Below are positions 16,334 through 23,807 of a DNA stretch of 32,899 nt, one piece after another (the stretch's first letter is position 1; the number at the start of each line of letters is the position of its first letter). The notes beneath the pieces were generated by a model, which was not told where the DNA came from, ran no database searches, and saw only the letters and a program-made list of their open reading frames with translations. Made by a program: the position numbers and the translations under genes. The stretch comes from JBCFBK01 sp038562555. Its GTDB lineage: Bacteria > Bacteroidota > Bacteroidia > Bacteroidales > Prolixibacteraceae. The stretch covers positions 1-32,899 of the forward strand of contig JBCFBK010000057.1 of the NCBI GenBank assembly GCA_038562555.1, given 5' to 3'.

Positions 16334-18202
16334 TTAATCAAGGAAATACCGTTGGTTTTTCTTCTGCTCCGTATAGCTTCGGTAAGCTTCGCGAACCGGT
16401 TCCGCTTCCGATACTGCTGCCACCGGCACATCCCACCACGCATAGCCATAACCGGCAATTTTCCGTTCGGGCACCGTTTCAATGTAGACCACCGTCGTCT
16501 GTGTTTCTTCTTTTGCACTTTTCAGCGCAGCATTGAACGATTCAATATCAGTGGCTTTATAGACTTTAGCGCCCAGGCTCTCCGCATTCTTTACCAGGTC
16601 GACCGGCAACCGCTCGCCATCAAGGATTCCGGAGTCGCTGTCGCGATATACGTATTTCGTTCCGAATCCTTCACTGCCGATCGATTTGGATAAGCCGCCA
16701 ATACTGGCGAATCCGTAGTTGTTGATCAGGATAATCGTTAACTTATAGCCTTCCTGCAGGGAAGTGACAATTTCAGAGGGCATCATCAGGTAACCCCCAT
16801 CGCCCATCATCACATAGATTTCGCGGTCGGGACACGCTATTTTGGCACCCAGCCCGCCTGATATTTCATAGCCCATGCAGGAGTACCCGTATTCCAGGTG
16901 AAAGCTTTTTGAATCTTCGGAGCGCCAGAGCTTATGAAGATCGCCTGGAAGACTGCCCGATGCACACAGCACCACGTCGCGCGGTCCGGCAAAATCGTTC
17001 ACGGCGCCAATCACCTCCGACTGGCTGGGCAATTCCTTATTTTCCGCCCGGTAGGCCAGCGTTACTTTCTCATCCCAGTTTTGGTTGAAGACGGCCACTT
17101 TGCTTTGGTAAGCATCGCTCACCCGATAGTCGCCCAGGTATGTCAGGAGCTCTTCCAGGATCACCCGTGCATCGCCTGTGAGCGGCAAAGCGGCATGCTT
17201 AAAGGCGTCAAATTCGGTGATATTGATGTTGATAAACCTGACGTTTCGGTTTTGAAACGCCGTTTTTGAAGCCGTCGTAAAGTCACTGTAACGTGTACCG
17301 ATGCCGATAACCAGGTCGGCTTCGCGGCTGATTGCGTTTGCTCCTTCCGTCCCGGTGGCTCCGGCGGCTCCCAGGTTGTGCGGATCATCATAGCGCAAAG
17401 ACCCCTTACCGGCAAAAGTTTCGGCTACCGGAATGCCGGTCCTGTCCACAAACTTCTTAAGTTCTTGTTCCGCCCCGCTGTAAATAACGCCTCCTCCGGC
17501 TATGATCATGGGCATGGAAGCCTTCTTTATCAGCCCGGCAGCGCGCATTAAGGCCCGTATATCAGGACGGGGGCGCGGCACATGCCAAACCCGCTTGCGG
17601 AACATGGCGACTGGAAAATCATACGCTTCGGCCTGGACATCCTGAGGAATGCAAACGGTAACGGCGCCGGTATCGGCGGGTGAAGTTAACACGCGCATGG
17701 CTTCCTGCAGCGAGGTGATAAGCTGCTCCGGACGATTGATCCGGTCCCAGTACCTGGAAACAGGTTTAAAGCAATCATTCACTGAGAAGTCTTGCGAGAA
17801 CGGTGACTCCAGTTGCTGCAGAACGGGAGCTACCAGCCGTTGCGCAAAAATATCGCCGGGAAGCAGCAAAACCGGCAGGCGGTTTATCGTCGCCCCCGCA
17901 GCGGCCGTGATCATATTGGTAGCACCGGGCCCGATCGACGAAGTGCAGGCAAATGTTGCCAGCCTGTTTTTCATCTTGGCATATCCGGCAGCCGTGTGGA
18001 CAGCAGCCTGCTCATTGCGGACCATGAAGTACCTGAAATCCGCGTTCTGCTGCAACGCCTGTCCGAAACCGGCCAGGTTTCCATGACCGAAAATACCAAA
18101 ACAACCTGCAAAAAACTGCTGTTCAACCCCATCCCGTTCCGAGTACTGATTTTTCAAAAATCCGATGGTTGCCTGGGCGACCGTTAATTTTTTAGTTTCC
18201 AT
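16334..18202 (-). CDS. iolD: 3D-(3,5/4)-trihydroxycyclohexane-1,2-dione hydrolase
   Basis: IolD is a thiamine-diphosphate enzyme that opens the ring of trihydroxycyclohexane-1,2-dione to 5-deoxy-glucuronate. The 622-residue protein has the three-domain acetolactate-synthase-like fold: an N-terminal pyrimidine-binding domain (GIFGHGNLAGFGQAL, ACTSSIGPGATNMITAAA), a central domain, and a C-terminal ThDP/Mg site (MMGDGGYLMMPSEI...NNYGFASIG). The open frame extends upstream to a TTG at 18235 that would overlap iolC, but the ATG at 18202 (METKKLTVAQATIGFL) matches the family start and leaves a 16-base gap, so I prefer it. It is followed 6 bases later by the transporter gene. Confidence 0.95.
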   Translation of the reverse strand: METKKLTVAQATIGFLKNQYSERDGVEQQFFAGCFGIFGHGNLAGFGQALQQNADFRYFMVRNEQAAVHTAAGYAKMKNRLATFACTSSIGPGATNMITAAAGATINRLPVLLLPGDIFAQRLVAPVLQQLESPFSQDFSVNDCFKPVSRYWDRINRPEQLITSLQEAMRVLTSPADTGAVTVCIPQDVQAEAYDFPVAMFRKRVWHVPRPRPDIRALMRAAGLIKKASMPMIIAGGGVIYSGAEQELKKFVDRTGIPVAETFAGKGSLRYDDPHNLGAAGATGTEGANAISREADLVIGIGTRYSDFTTASKTAFQNRNVRFININITEFDAFKHAALPLTGDARVILEELLTYLGDYRVSDAYQSKVAVFNQNWDEKVTLAYRAENKELPSQSEVIGAVNDFAGPRDVVLCASGSLPGDLHKLWRSEDSKSFHLEYGYSCMGYEISGGLGAKIACPDREIYVMMGDGGYLMMPSEIVTSLQEGYKLTIILINNYGFASIGGLSKSIGSEGFGTKYVYRDSDSGILDGERLPVDLVKNAESLGAKVYKATDIESFNAALKSAKEETQTTVVYIETVPERKIAGYGYAWWDVPVAAVSEAEPVREAYRSYTEQKKNQRYFLD

Positions 18203-18218
18203 TTGTTGCCTGATTTTA

Positions 18219-19250
18219 TTATAACGATTCTTCAAGCTGTATAAAGCCGCCCCGGGCTTCGATGAAGCTTAATATCTCATCCTCATAAGGTGTAAAATTC
18301 GCGCATCCCGGTTGTGTCACCAGGTATGCCCCGCAGGCGTTGGCCATCCGGCAGCACCGGTACCAGTCCCATTTTTTCAGATACCCGTAAATAAAACCGG
18401 CAGCAAAAGCATCGCCTGCGCCCAGCACATTCAGCACCTTAACCGGGAAACCCGGCACCTCGGTGACGGTACCGTCGGGCAGGTAAACCCGGGAGCCTTT
18501 TTCTCCCGTTTTCAGGATCAGGGCCTCAGGTTTATTCTTAAGGACGCTTTCGATTGCTTCATCCAGGTTCCCGGTAATTTCAGGCGCCGAGATTTGCTGA
18601 TGCGTGATCCTGAGCTGAGTCACATCTTTCAGAAAGGCGGCCAGCAATTCTTCTTTGGTTGCCAACACCAGGTCCACCTTGTGTAAAAACGCCCGGATCG
18701 TTACCCCGAAAGCCCGCAGGTCGTGCCACTGATCGGCCCTGAAGTCGACATCCAGAATGACCGGCACCTGATGATCGTTGGCTATTTCTGCGGCCAAAAA
18801 AGACGCGCTGCGGGTGGGTTCCTTATTCAGTGCGGTAGCGGATATCTGTAAAACCCTGGCCTGGGGTATATTTGCGGCCAGCACATGATCGATGTTTAAC
18901 TGGGAGTCGGCGCAGTTATCGCGGTAATAAACCAGGGGAAAGCGGTCGGGCGGCTCGATCCCGAGAATCACCGCCGAGCTTCTCGTGCCGGGTATGACCG
19001 GGATCAGCGAGGTATCGACCTGTTCCTGCCTCAAAAAATGGAGGATGAAGTCACCCACTTTATCCTGTCCCACGCCGGTCAGCAGCGCTGATTGCAATCC
19101 CAGGCGCCGGCAGCCGACGGCGATGTTCAGCGGCGAACCACCCACATAGGCATTAAACCCTTTAATTTCTTCGAACGGCGTTCCCGGACTTTGAGAATAC
19201 AGATCGATTGACGAACGCCCCATACAAATGGCGTCGAATTTTTTTTCCAT
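18219..19250 (-). CDS. iolC: 5-Dehydro-2-deoxygluconokinase
   Basis: A 343-residue PfkB/ribokinase-family sugar kinase that phosphorylates 5-dehydro-2-deoxy-D-gluconate with ATP. Key motifs are the N-terminal substrate-binding GGSPLNIAVGCRRLG (residues 37-51) and the C-terminal anion-hole motif NVLGAGDAFAAGF with catalytic base Asp280. The N-terminus (FDAICMGRSSIDLYSQ, PFEEIKGFNAYVGGSP) is characteristic of IolC within the family. It lies between iolB (2 bases upstream) and iolD (16 bases downstream). Confidence 0.94.
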   Translation of the reverse strand: MEKKFDAICMGRSSIDLYSQSPGTPFEEIKGFNAYVGGSPLNIAVGCRRLGLQSALLTGVGQDKVGDFILHFLRQEQVDTSLIPVIPGTRSSAVILGIEPPDRFPLVYYRDNCADSQLNIDHVLAANIPQARVLQISATALNKEPTRSASFLAAEIANDHQVPVILDVDFRADQWHDLRAFGVTIRAFLHKVDLVLATKEELLAAFLKDVTQLRITHQQISAPEITGNLDEAIESVLKNKPEALILKTGEKGSRVYLPDGTVTEVPGFPVKVLNVLGAGDAFAAGFIYGYLKKWDWYRCCRMANACGAYLVTQPGCANFTPYEDEILSFIEARGGFIQLEESL

Positions 19251-19252
19251 GT

Positions 19253-20140
19253 TTATTGATTTAGTTTGTTCATGTCAGCCGTCACCAGCGGTACGCGCGG
19301 GTCGACGCCTTTCCAGGAATTGTAGATCCATTTGTGGTCAGGATCGTCGGTATTGGCCAGCAACTGGTCGCTTCCGGTCAGAAAGTTCAGATAATAAACG
19401 TTGTAGCCATGCCCTGCAACAACGGGGTGATAGCCTTTCGGGACCATAACAACATCGTTGTTTCGGGCAACCGCTATCTCATCCAGACTCCGGTCGTCGG
19501 TATAAATCTGCTGAATAGCAAAGCCCTGTGGCTTGTCGATTTTGTAAAAATAAATCTCTTCGAGCGAGGCTTCCGTTACCCTTCCTGCGAAATCGGTTTT
19601 CCTGGCGTCATGCTTGTGGGCAGGGAATGAGCTCCAGTTTCCGGAAGGGGTATAGACCTCGACCGAAACAAGACGGTGACAGTCAAACCCAGGCTGGATC
19701 AGGCTGTTGATCTGCCGCGTGGCATTATCTCCTCCCCTGATTTCAATAGCCGCTTCTTCGGGGCGTTTAAAACAGGCCGGATGGTCCTGGTCGGTTTCAC
19801 ACCAGCCATAGGCGATATCGAGCAGATCGCTTAAGGCGGTGAGTTCAAAAGTGGTATTCCGGGGCAGGTAAAGCGAATGGGCAATCCCGCTGAATACATC
19901 TTTGCGCCCATTGCCGGTTTCCCAGCTTCCCCGATTGGTTTTGACCGTATAATTACCCGAAAGTAAAATGATGCCATACTCGTGTCCGCCGGTGTTGCCC
20001 GACCAGGTCTCCCCTTTTTCCATCAGTCTGGCCTGAAAGTTCAGGTATTGCCAGCCGCCGTCTTCCCGGAGCACGCTCTGATAAATCCCTTTTCCCGCCT
20101 GCGGCTTTGCCAGCAGCGGATATCTTTTATCTCTGATCAT
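19253..20140 (-). CDS. iolB: 5-Deoxy-glucuronate isomerase
   Basis: A 295-residue bicupin that isomerizes 5-deoxy-D-glucuronate to 5-dehydro-2-deoxy-D-gluconate. Recognizable IolB blocks are GDNATRQIN, VEVYTPSGNWSSFPAHKHD, EEIYFYKIDKPQGFAIQQIYTDDRSLDE and NNDVVMVPKGYHPVVAGHGYNVYYLNFLTG. The His-rich AHKHD and the downstream Glu (EEIYFY) and His (GYHPV) are the expected cupin metal ligands. The start overlaps the end of iolJ by 14 bases, suggesting translational coupling, and iolC begins 2 bases after the stop. Confidence 0.95.
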   Translation of the reverse strand: MIRDKRYPLLAKPQAGKGIYQSVLREDGGWQYLNFQARLMEKGETWSGNTGGHEYGIILLSGNYTVKTNRGSWETGNGRKDVFSGIAHSLYLPRNTTFELTALSDLLDIAYGWCETDQDHPACFKRPEEAAIEIRGGDNATRQINSLIQPGFDCHRLVSVEVYTPSGNWSSFPAHKHDARKTDFAGRVTEASLEEIYFYKIDKPQGFAIQQIYTDDRSLDEIAVARNNDVVMVPKGYHPVVAGHGYNVYYLNFLTGSDQLLANTDDPDHKWIYNSWKGVDPRVPLVTADMNKLNQ

Positions 20141-21086
20141 AATAACTTGATTTTATTTCACTTGCCTTACCAACTGATTTTAACAGTTCAAACTTCCGGA
20201 TGTTGAATTCTTCAAAGGCATTCCTGTAAGTCTCGCCGGGAACGATGGGGTCGAACTGCGCCGGAGAAAGCTTAAAGAATTCGCGGTGCACGCGGGTCCA
20301 GATCAGGCGTGCGTCGGTGGCAATATTAACTTTACAGACTCCGTATTCAATGGCTTTCTGCAGTTCGGCGTCCGACACCCCTTTGGCGTCGGTGCCAAGC
20401 TGTCCGCCTGCAGCATTAATGCGCTGTATTTCTTCGACGCTGACAGCCGATCCGCCATGCAGCACCAGCGGGAAGCGCGGCAGCCTTTCCTGTATTTCTT
20501 TCAAAATGTCAAATTGCAAGCCTTGTTTTCCGGAAAACTTATAAGCGCCATGACTGGTACCCGCGGCAACAGCCAGACTGTCGCATCCTGTTTTCTCAAC
20601 AAAGTCCACAACCTCCGACGGGCGGGTATATTTGCTCTTACCTTTGTCAACAACCAGATCATCCTCCACCCCGCTTAAAACACCAAGTTCTGCTTCCACG
20701 CCGATATTCCGGGCATGCGCGGCGGCGACAATTTCGCGCGTTATTTTGATATTCTGATCATAAGCTTCGTGCGATGCGTCGATCATCACAGAGGTATAAT
20801 CGCCCGACCCGATGGCATCAAGGGCATGTTCCGGGTTTCCGTGGTCGAGATGGATCGCAAAGACCGTATCTTTGTAAATGCCGGCGGCCGCACGAATCAT
20901 GGCTATCAGCATATCCGGATGAGCATAGTTCCGGGCCACGGGAGTCAACTGCACAATGAAAGGGGCATTTGCGTGCTGTGCTGCGCTAAAAAGACCATGG
21001 ATCTGCTCCATGCACCAAACATTCACAGCAGCAATTCCATATCTGCCGTAACAATGGTCAAATAAATCCTTTGTTCTAACAATCAT
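20127..21086 (-). CDS. iolJ: 6-Phospho-5-dehydro-2-deoxy-D-gluconate aldolase (class II)
   Basis: A 319-residue class II (zinc) aldolase of the fructose-bisphosphate aldolase family. Zinc ligands fit His82 (HLDHGN), His179 (GTSHG) and His210 (LVLHGGS), with catalytic Asp81; the loop EAELGVLSGVEDD is also typical. In inositol degradation IolJ cleaves the phosphorylated intermediate to dihydroxyacetone phosphate and malonic semialdehyde. A generic fructose- or tagatose-bisphosphate aldolase cannot be excluded on motifs alone, but the gene is first in the iol operon, overlaps iolB by 14 bases, and supplies the only missing step. It starts about 70 bases downstream of a LacI-type operator. Confidence 0.9.
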   Translation of the reverse strand: MIVRTKDLFDHCYGRYGIAAVNVWCMEQIHGLFSAAQHANAPFIVQLTPVARNYAHPDMLIAMIRAAAGIYKDTVFAIHLDHGNPEHALDAIGSGDYTSVMIDASHEAYDQNIKITREIVAAAHARNIGVEAELGVLSGVEDDLVVDKGKSKYTRPSEVVDFVEKTGCDSLAVAAGTSHGAYKFSGKQGLQFDILKEIQERLPRFPLVLHGGSAVSVEEIQRINAAGGQLGTDAKGVSDAELQKAIEYGVCKVNIATDARLIWTRVHREFFKLSPAQFDPIVPGETYRNAFEEFNIRKFELLKSVGKASEIKSSYYDQR

Positions 21087-21157
21087 CCTTCGCCATTCAG
21101 ATTTGTACTAATTTACGGAGGAAGGGATCTGAAAGACAAGCATTTTGGAATAAATCC

Positions 21158-21177
21158 TTATGCAAAGGTTTGCATAA
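21158..21177. promoter_or_regulatory. LacI-type operator upstream of the inositol operon
   Basis: TTATGCAAAGGTTTGCATAA is a palindrome with perfect 9-base arms around a central GG. The core TGCAAA-N2-TTTGCA fits the style of LacI-family operators. It lies 72 bases upstream of iolJ and 45 bases beyond the stop of the LacI-type regulator gene, so that regulator is the obvious candidate to bind it. No second copy was noticed in the window. Confidence 0.7.
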
Positions 21178-21193
21178 ACCGCCTTTACAAAAA
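21163..21193 (-). promoter_or_regulatory. Candidate iol operon promoter overlapping the operator
   Basis: On the minus strand TTTTTG (21193-21188) lies 17 bases before AACCTTTG (21170-21163), which matches the TAnnTTTG -7 consensus except for the first base. The -7 box sits inside the palindrome at 21158-21177, so a bound LacI-type repressor would block it. The spacing is slightly short compared with known promoters of the phylum, so this is tentative. Confidence 0.35.
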
Positions 21194-21221
21194 GCATTTC
21201 GAACAAAATTGAAGGCTTTTT

Positions 21222-22232
21222 TTACCGGGAAGATCCGCGAATGATCAGCTCCGGAAAGAGCATTTCCACACGGGGAGGCAACTGCTCGTTTCCGGCATTT
21301 ATCTGCTTCGTCAGCATGCGTGCAGCAAGCATACCCAACTCATAAACAGGCTGCCAGACGGTGGATAAGGAGGGCTTAAAGTAACAGGAATGGGGATCGT
21401 CGTCAAAACCGATCACCGAAATTTCATCAGGGATCGCGATGCCCGCTTCCTTCAAGACATACATGGCGCCGATGGCAACACCGTCATTCACTGTAAAGAT
21501 AGCATCGGGCGGCCTGGGGAGCGCCAGCAGCATTTTTGCCGGGTTAATCCCTGCTTCCGGGGTAAACCCATGAGTTTCGACAATATATTCCGGTTGAACG
21601 GGAAGACCGTGTTTGTGTAAAGCGTCTTTATAGGCGCCAAGCCGGTGACGGGCGGTTGACAGCGACGATGAACCCGCGATATGGGCAATGCGCCTGCATC
21701 CGGTGCTGATCAGGTATTCAACTGCCTGCAAAGCACCGTTGTATTCATCCACAAAAACCTTGTCAGCCTCAAGTCCGTCGCAATCGCGGTCGAAGATCAC
21801 CAGCGGAATAACAGCGTTTTTCAAGGCCCGCAGGTGGTCGTAATCTTTTGTCTCCTGCGACGGAGAGATCAGGAAGCCGTCGACGCGGATAGCAGCGAAT
21901 TTTTGAACGAGGGCTTTTTCTTCTTCATACGATTCGTTGGATTGACCGATGATCATATTCATCCCGTACGGACTCAGCAAATCCTGGATTCCTCCGATGA
22001 CCGATGAAAAGAAGTAGCTCGTAATTTCCGGGACGATCACGCCAATGGTATTGGTTTTCTTCCTGAGCAAATTCAGTGCAAGGATATTTGGCTGATAATT
22101 GAGCTTTTCGGCAAGTTCCACAACCGCCTGGCGGGTTTTTAAACTGATAGCCGGGTGATTATGCAACGCCCGCGACACCGTGGAAGCGGAGATATTCAAT
22201 TGTTTGGCAATATCAGTTATTGTAACGCTCAT
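21222..22232 (-). CDS. LacI-family transcriptional regulator (probable inositol repressor)
   Basis: A 336-residue LacI/GalR regulator. The N-terminal helix-turn-helix and hinge are clear (TITDIAKQLNISASTVSRALHNHPAIS, then LNYQPNILALNLLRKKTNTIGVIVPEI). The effector-binding domain has the usual blocks DGFLISPSQE, PLVIFDRDCDGLEADKVFVDEYNGALQAVEYLI and SVIGFDDDP. The longer open frame starts inside the preceding Fic gene; the ATG at 22232 (MSVTITDIAKQLNIS) matches the family and leaves a 22-base gap. It lies directly upstream of the iol operon on the same strand, with an operator-like palindrome between, so it most likely controls inositol use with an inositol-pathway intermediate as inducer (inference). 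Confidence 0.93.
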   Translation of the reverse strand: MSVTITDIAKQLNISASTVSRALHNHPAISLKTRQAVVELAEKLNYQPNILALNLLRKKTNTIGVIVPEITSYFFSSVIGGIQDLLSPYGMNMIIGQSNESYEEEKALVQKFAAIRVDGFLISPSQETKDYDHLRALKNAVIPLVIFDRDCDGLEADKVFVDEYNGALQAVEYLISTGCRRIAHIAGSSSLSTARHRLGAYKDALHKHGLPVQPEYIVETHGFTPEAGINPAKMLLALPRPPDAIFTVNDGVAIGAMYVLKEAGIAIPDEISVIGFDDDPHSCYFKPSLSTVWQPVYELGMLAARMLTKQINAGNEQLPPRVEMLFPELIIRGSSR

Positions 22233-22254
22233 ATCCGACAGGTATGCCTGGCCG

Positions 22255-23679
22255 TCAGCTCCACACCGAGCGGGCAATGTGAGTGAGTTCGTTGATGCTC
22301 AGATAAGCCGATTTCTTTTCGATAGATACCTTTATCTTCAGTTCATCCTGAAGATAAAGGGTCAGCACTTTGAGTGCCGTTTTTCCGTGTGTAAAACGGC
22401 GCAGGTTCATCCGCACCAGATCTTCGACGGCCTTACTCAGGTGACTGTGATCTTCGGTCTTATGCCGGCCAAATTCTTTTTTCCAGAGGTAATCGACCGA
22501 TTTCGGGAAAACCTCCTCCACAGCTCTTTCTATTAAATGTCCGGCCTTTTCCTCGCTCAAAGCGGGATAGCAGAAATGAATATGGGTGCTGTTCAGGAAA
22601 TAACTCTCGATGTCGGTCCCTTCGGTAACAAACAGGTGCGTATCGATGCGGCTGAATGATTCCCGTTGTTCTTTCACTTCAGCGGGTGTCAGATAATCGC
22701 GGTCGCGGTGGACCAGAATTTTCACTCCCGGCATTTTTTGTTTTACAAATACAGAGAAGAGGTTTGCCGAGCTGATCTTGGAGCAACCTTCGTAAGAGAT
22801 GATGGTGGTTTCACGCATGTTAAATCCCGACGACTCGAGCAAAATGCCCAGCAAATTGCTTGTCGCGCTGTCCTCGGTAAGCACAATGCATTTTTCGCCC
22901 TGGTCTATGGTTTTGAGTTTCCGTTCAAGGTCATATTTCCCCAGAATGGAATGGTAATCGGGACTCGACATAAAATCACCGATCGTTTCCTCTTCTTTCC
23001 GCGCAACGAACCGGATGAGCGGCTCAAGATTTCCCTGATCGGCTTCCTTCAGGCTTTCATAATACATCATGCGGTCATCCTTACCGATCAAGACCGGCAG
23101 ATATCCTTCCTGCATCAACGCCAGGTTCAGCATTAAGCGGGCAATACGCCCGTTCCAGTCTTTAAAGGGATGGATAATGGTCAGGCGGTAGTGCAACCAG
23201 GAAGCCAGCACAAGCGGATGCAGCGAATTGGCCTCCTTCTCGTTGTTGTACCAGTCCACCAGTTTTTCCATCTCAGCCGCAACTGCCCCGGCAGGTGTTG
23301 TTTTTTGCCGGTCGCCGCTGATGTTCACGATATACTTGTCTTTTTGCCGGTAGTCCAGCTCACCTAGCAGGATTTCAGCCAACAGCAAAATCCGGCAGGT
23401 CGACAGCGTTTCTCCGGCCATATCAAAAAACAACTGGGCCACGGCTTTTTCTTTCCCTATGCCCAGATACATTTGCTTCATCTCATCGCGTGTGCCCGGC
23501 TTTAAGCCAGAAGACGAAACCGGTGTTTTAACTTTCAATGAGGTGAGGTGATTGGTAATTTGAATCTGGAACCGTTCCTGTATAAAGGCAATGAGCGGAT
23601 CATACCGGGCCAGTTGCCGGATGGAAAGCAGTTTCTCGTCGATTTCCTTAAACTCGGGAAGCGTGATATGCAGATTCAT
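22255..23679 (-). CDS. Fic-domain protein fused to a C-terminal TOPRIM/DUF4435-like domain
   Basis: A 474-residue two-part protein. Residues about 90-235 form a Fic domain: a flap-like strand (VNISGDRQKTTPAG), helix EMEKLVDWYNNE, then the signature HPFKDWNGRIAR (170-181) and following helices (YYESLKEADQGNLEPLIRF). The canonical motif is HPFx[D/E]GNGRxxR; the first glycine is Trp175 here. Fic enzymes transfer AMP or related groups to a hydroxyl, using the motif His as base. I find no clear inhibitory [S/T]xxxE[G/N] motif. Residues about 262-474 look TOPRIM-like of the OLD/DUF4435 kind: KCIVLTEDSATSNLLGILLESSG (Glu269), KILVHRDRD (Asp326, Asp328), LFVTEGTDIESYFL (353-358) and a final helical part with FTHGKTALKVL. 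This pairing is not one I know from a described system. It precedes the lacI-type gene by 22 bases and diverges from a helicase gene. Confidence 0.8.
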   Translation of the reverse strand: MNLHITLPEFKEIDEKLLSIRQLARYDPLIAFIQERFQIQITNHLTSLKVKTPVSSSGLKPGTRDEMKQMYLGIGKEKAVAQLFFDMAGETLSTCRILLLAEILLGELDYRQKDKYIVNISGDRQKTTPAGAVAAEMEKLVDWYNNEKEANSLHPLVLASWLHYRLTIIHPFKDWNGRIARLMLNLALMQEGYLPVLIGKDDRMMYYESLKEADQGNLEPLIRFVARKEEETIGDFMSSPDYHSILGKYDLERKLKTIDQGEKCIVLTEDSATSNLLGILLESSGFNMRETTIISYEGCSKISSANLFSVFVKQKMPGVKILVHRDRDYLTPAEVKEQRESFSRIDTHLFVTEGTDIESYFLNSTHIHFCYPALSEEKAGHLIERAVEEVFPKSVDYLWKKEFGRHKTEDHSHLSKAVEDLVRMNLRRFTHGKTALKVLTLYLQDELKIKVSIEKKSAYLSINELTHIARSVWS

Positions 23680-23713
23680 TTTTAGCAGGTTAATAATTTT
23701 CTTAAAACTAGCT

Positions 23714-23784
23714 TATTTTTGGAACATGCGAAACGATCATCTTATACCTTCTTCAGCTTTGCCCGGATAAATTCATTATCTTTG
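23714..23784 (+). promoter_or_regulatory. Two candidate -7 boxes for the DEAD-box helicase gene
   Basis: TATTTTTG (23714-23721) and TATCTTTG (23777-23784) are both exact TAnnTTTG matches pointing toward the helicase. A TTTG at 23758-23761 precedes the second box by 15 bases, shorter than the usual spacing. The first box has no evident -33 partner. The 128-base gap must also contain the promoter of the divergent Fic gene, for which I saw no exact box. Confidence 0.35.
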
Positions 23785-23807
23785 CCGGCAAATTAATAAA
23801 AATTATA

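Noticed and set aside
22233..22277. Upstream extension of the LacI-type regulator
   Set aside because: The extra 15 residues precede the conserved helix-turn-helix start and overlap the Fic stop region; the ATG at 22232 fits the family.
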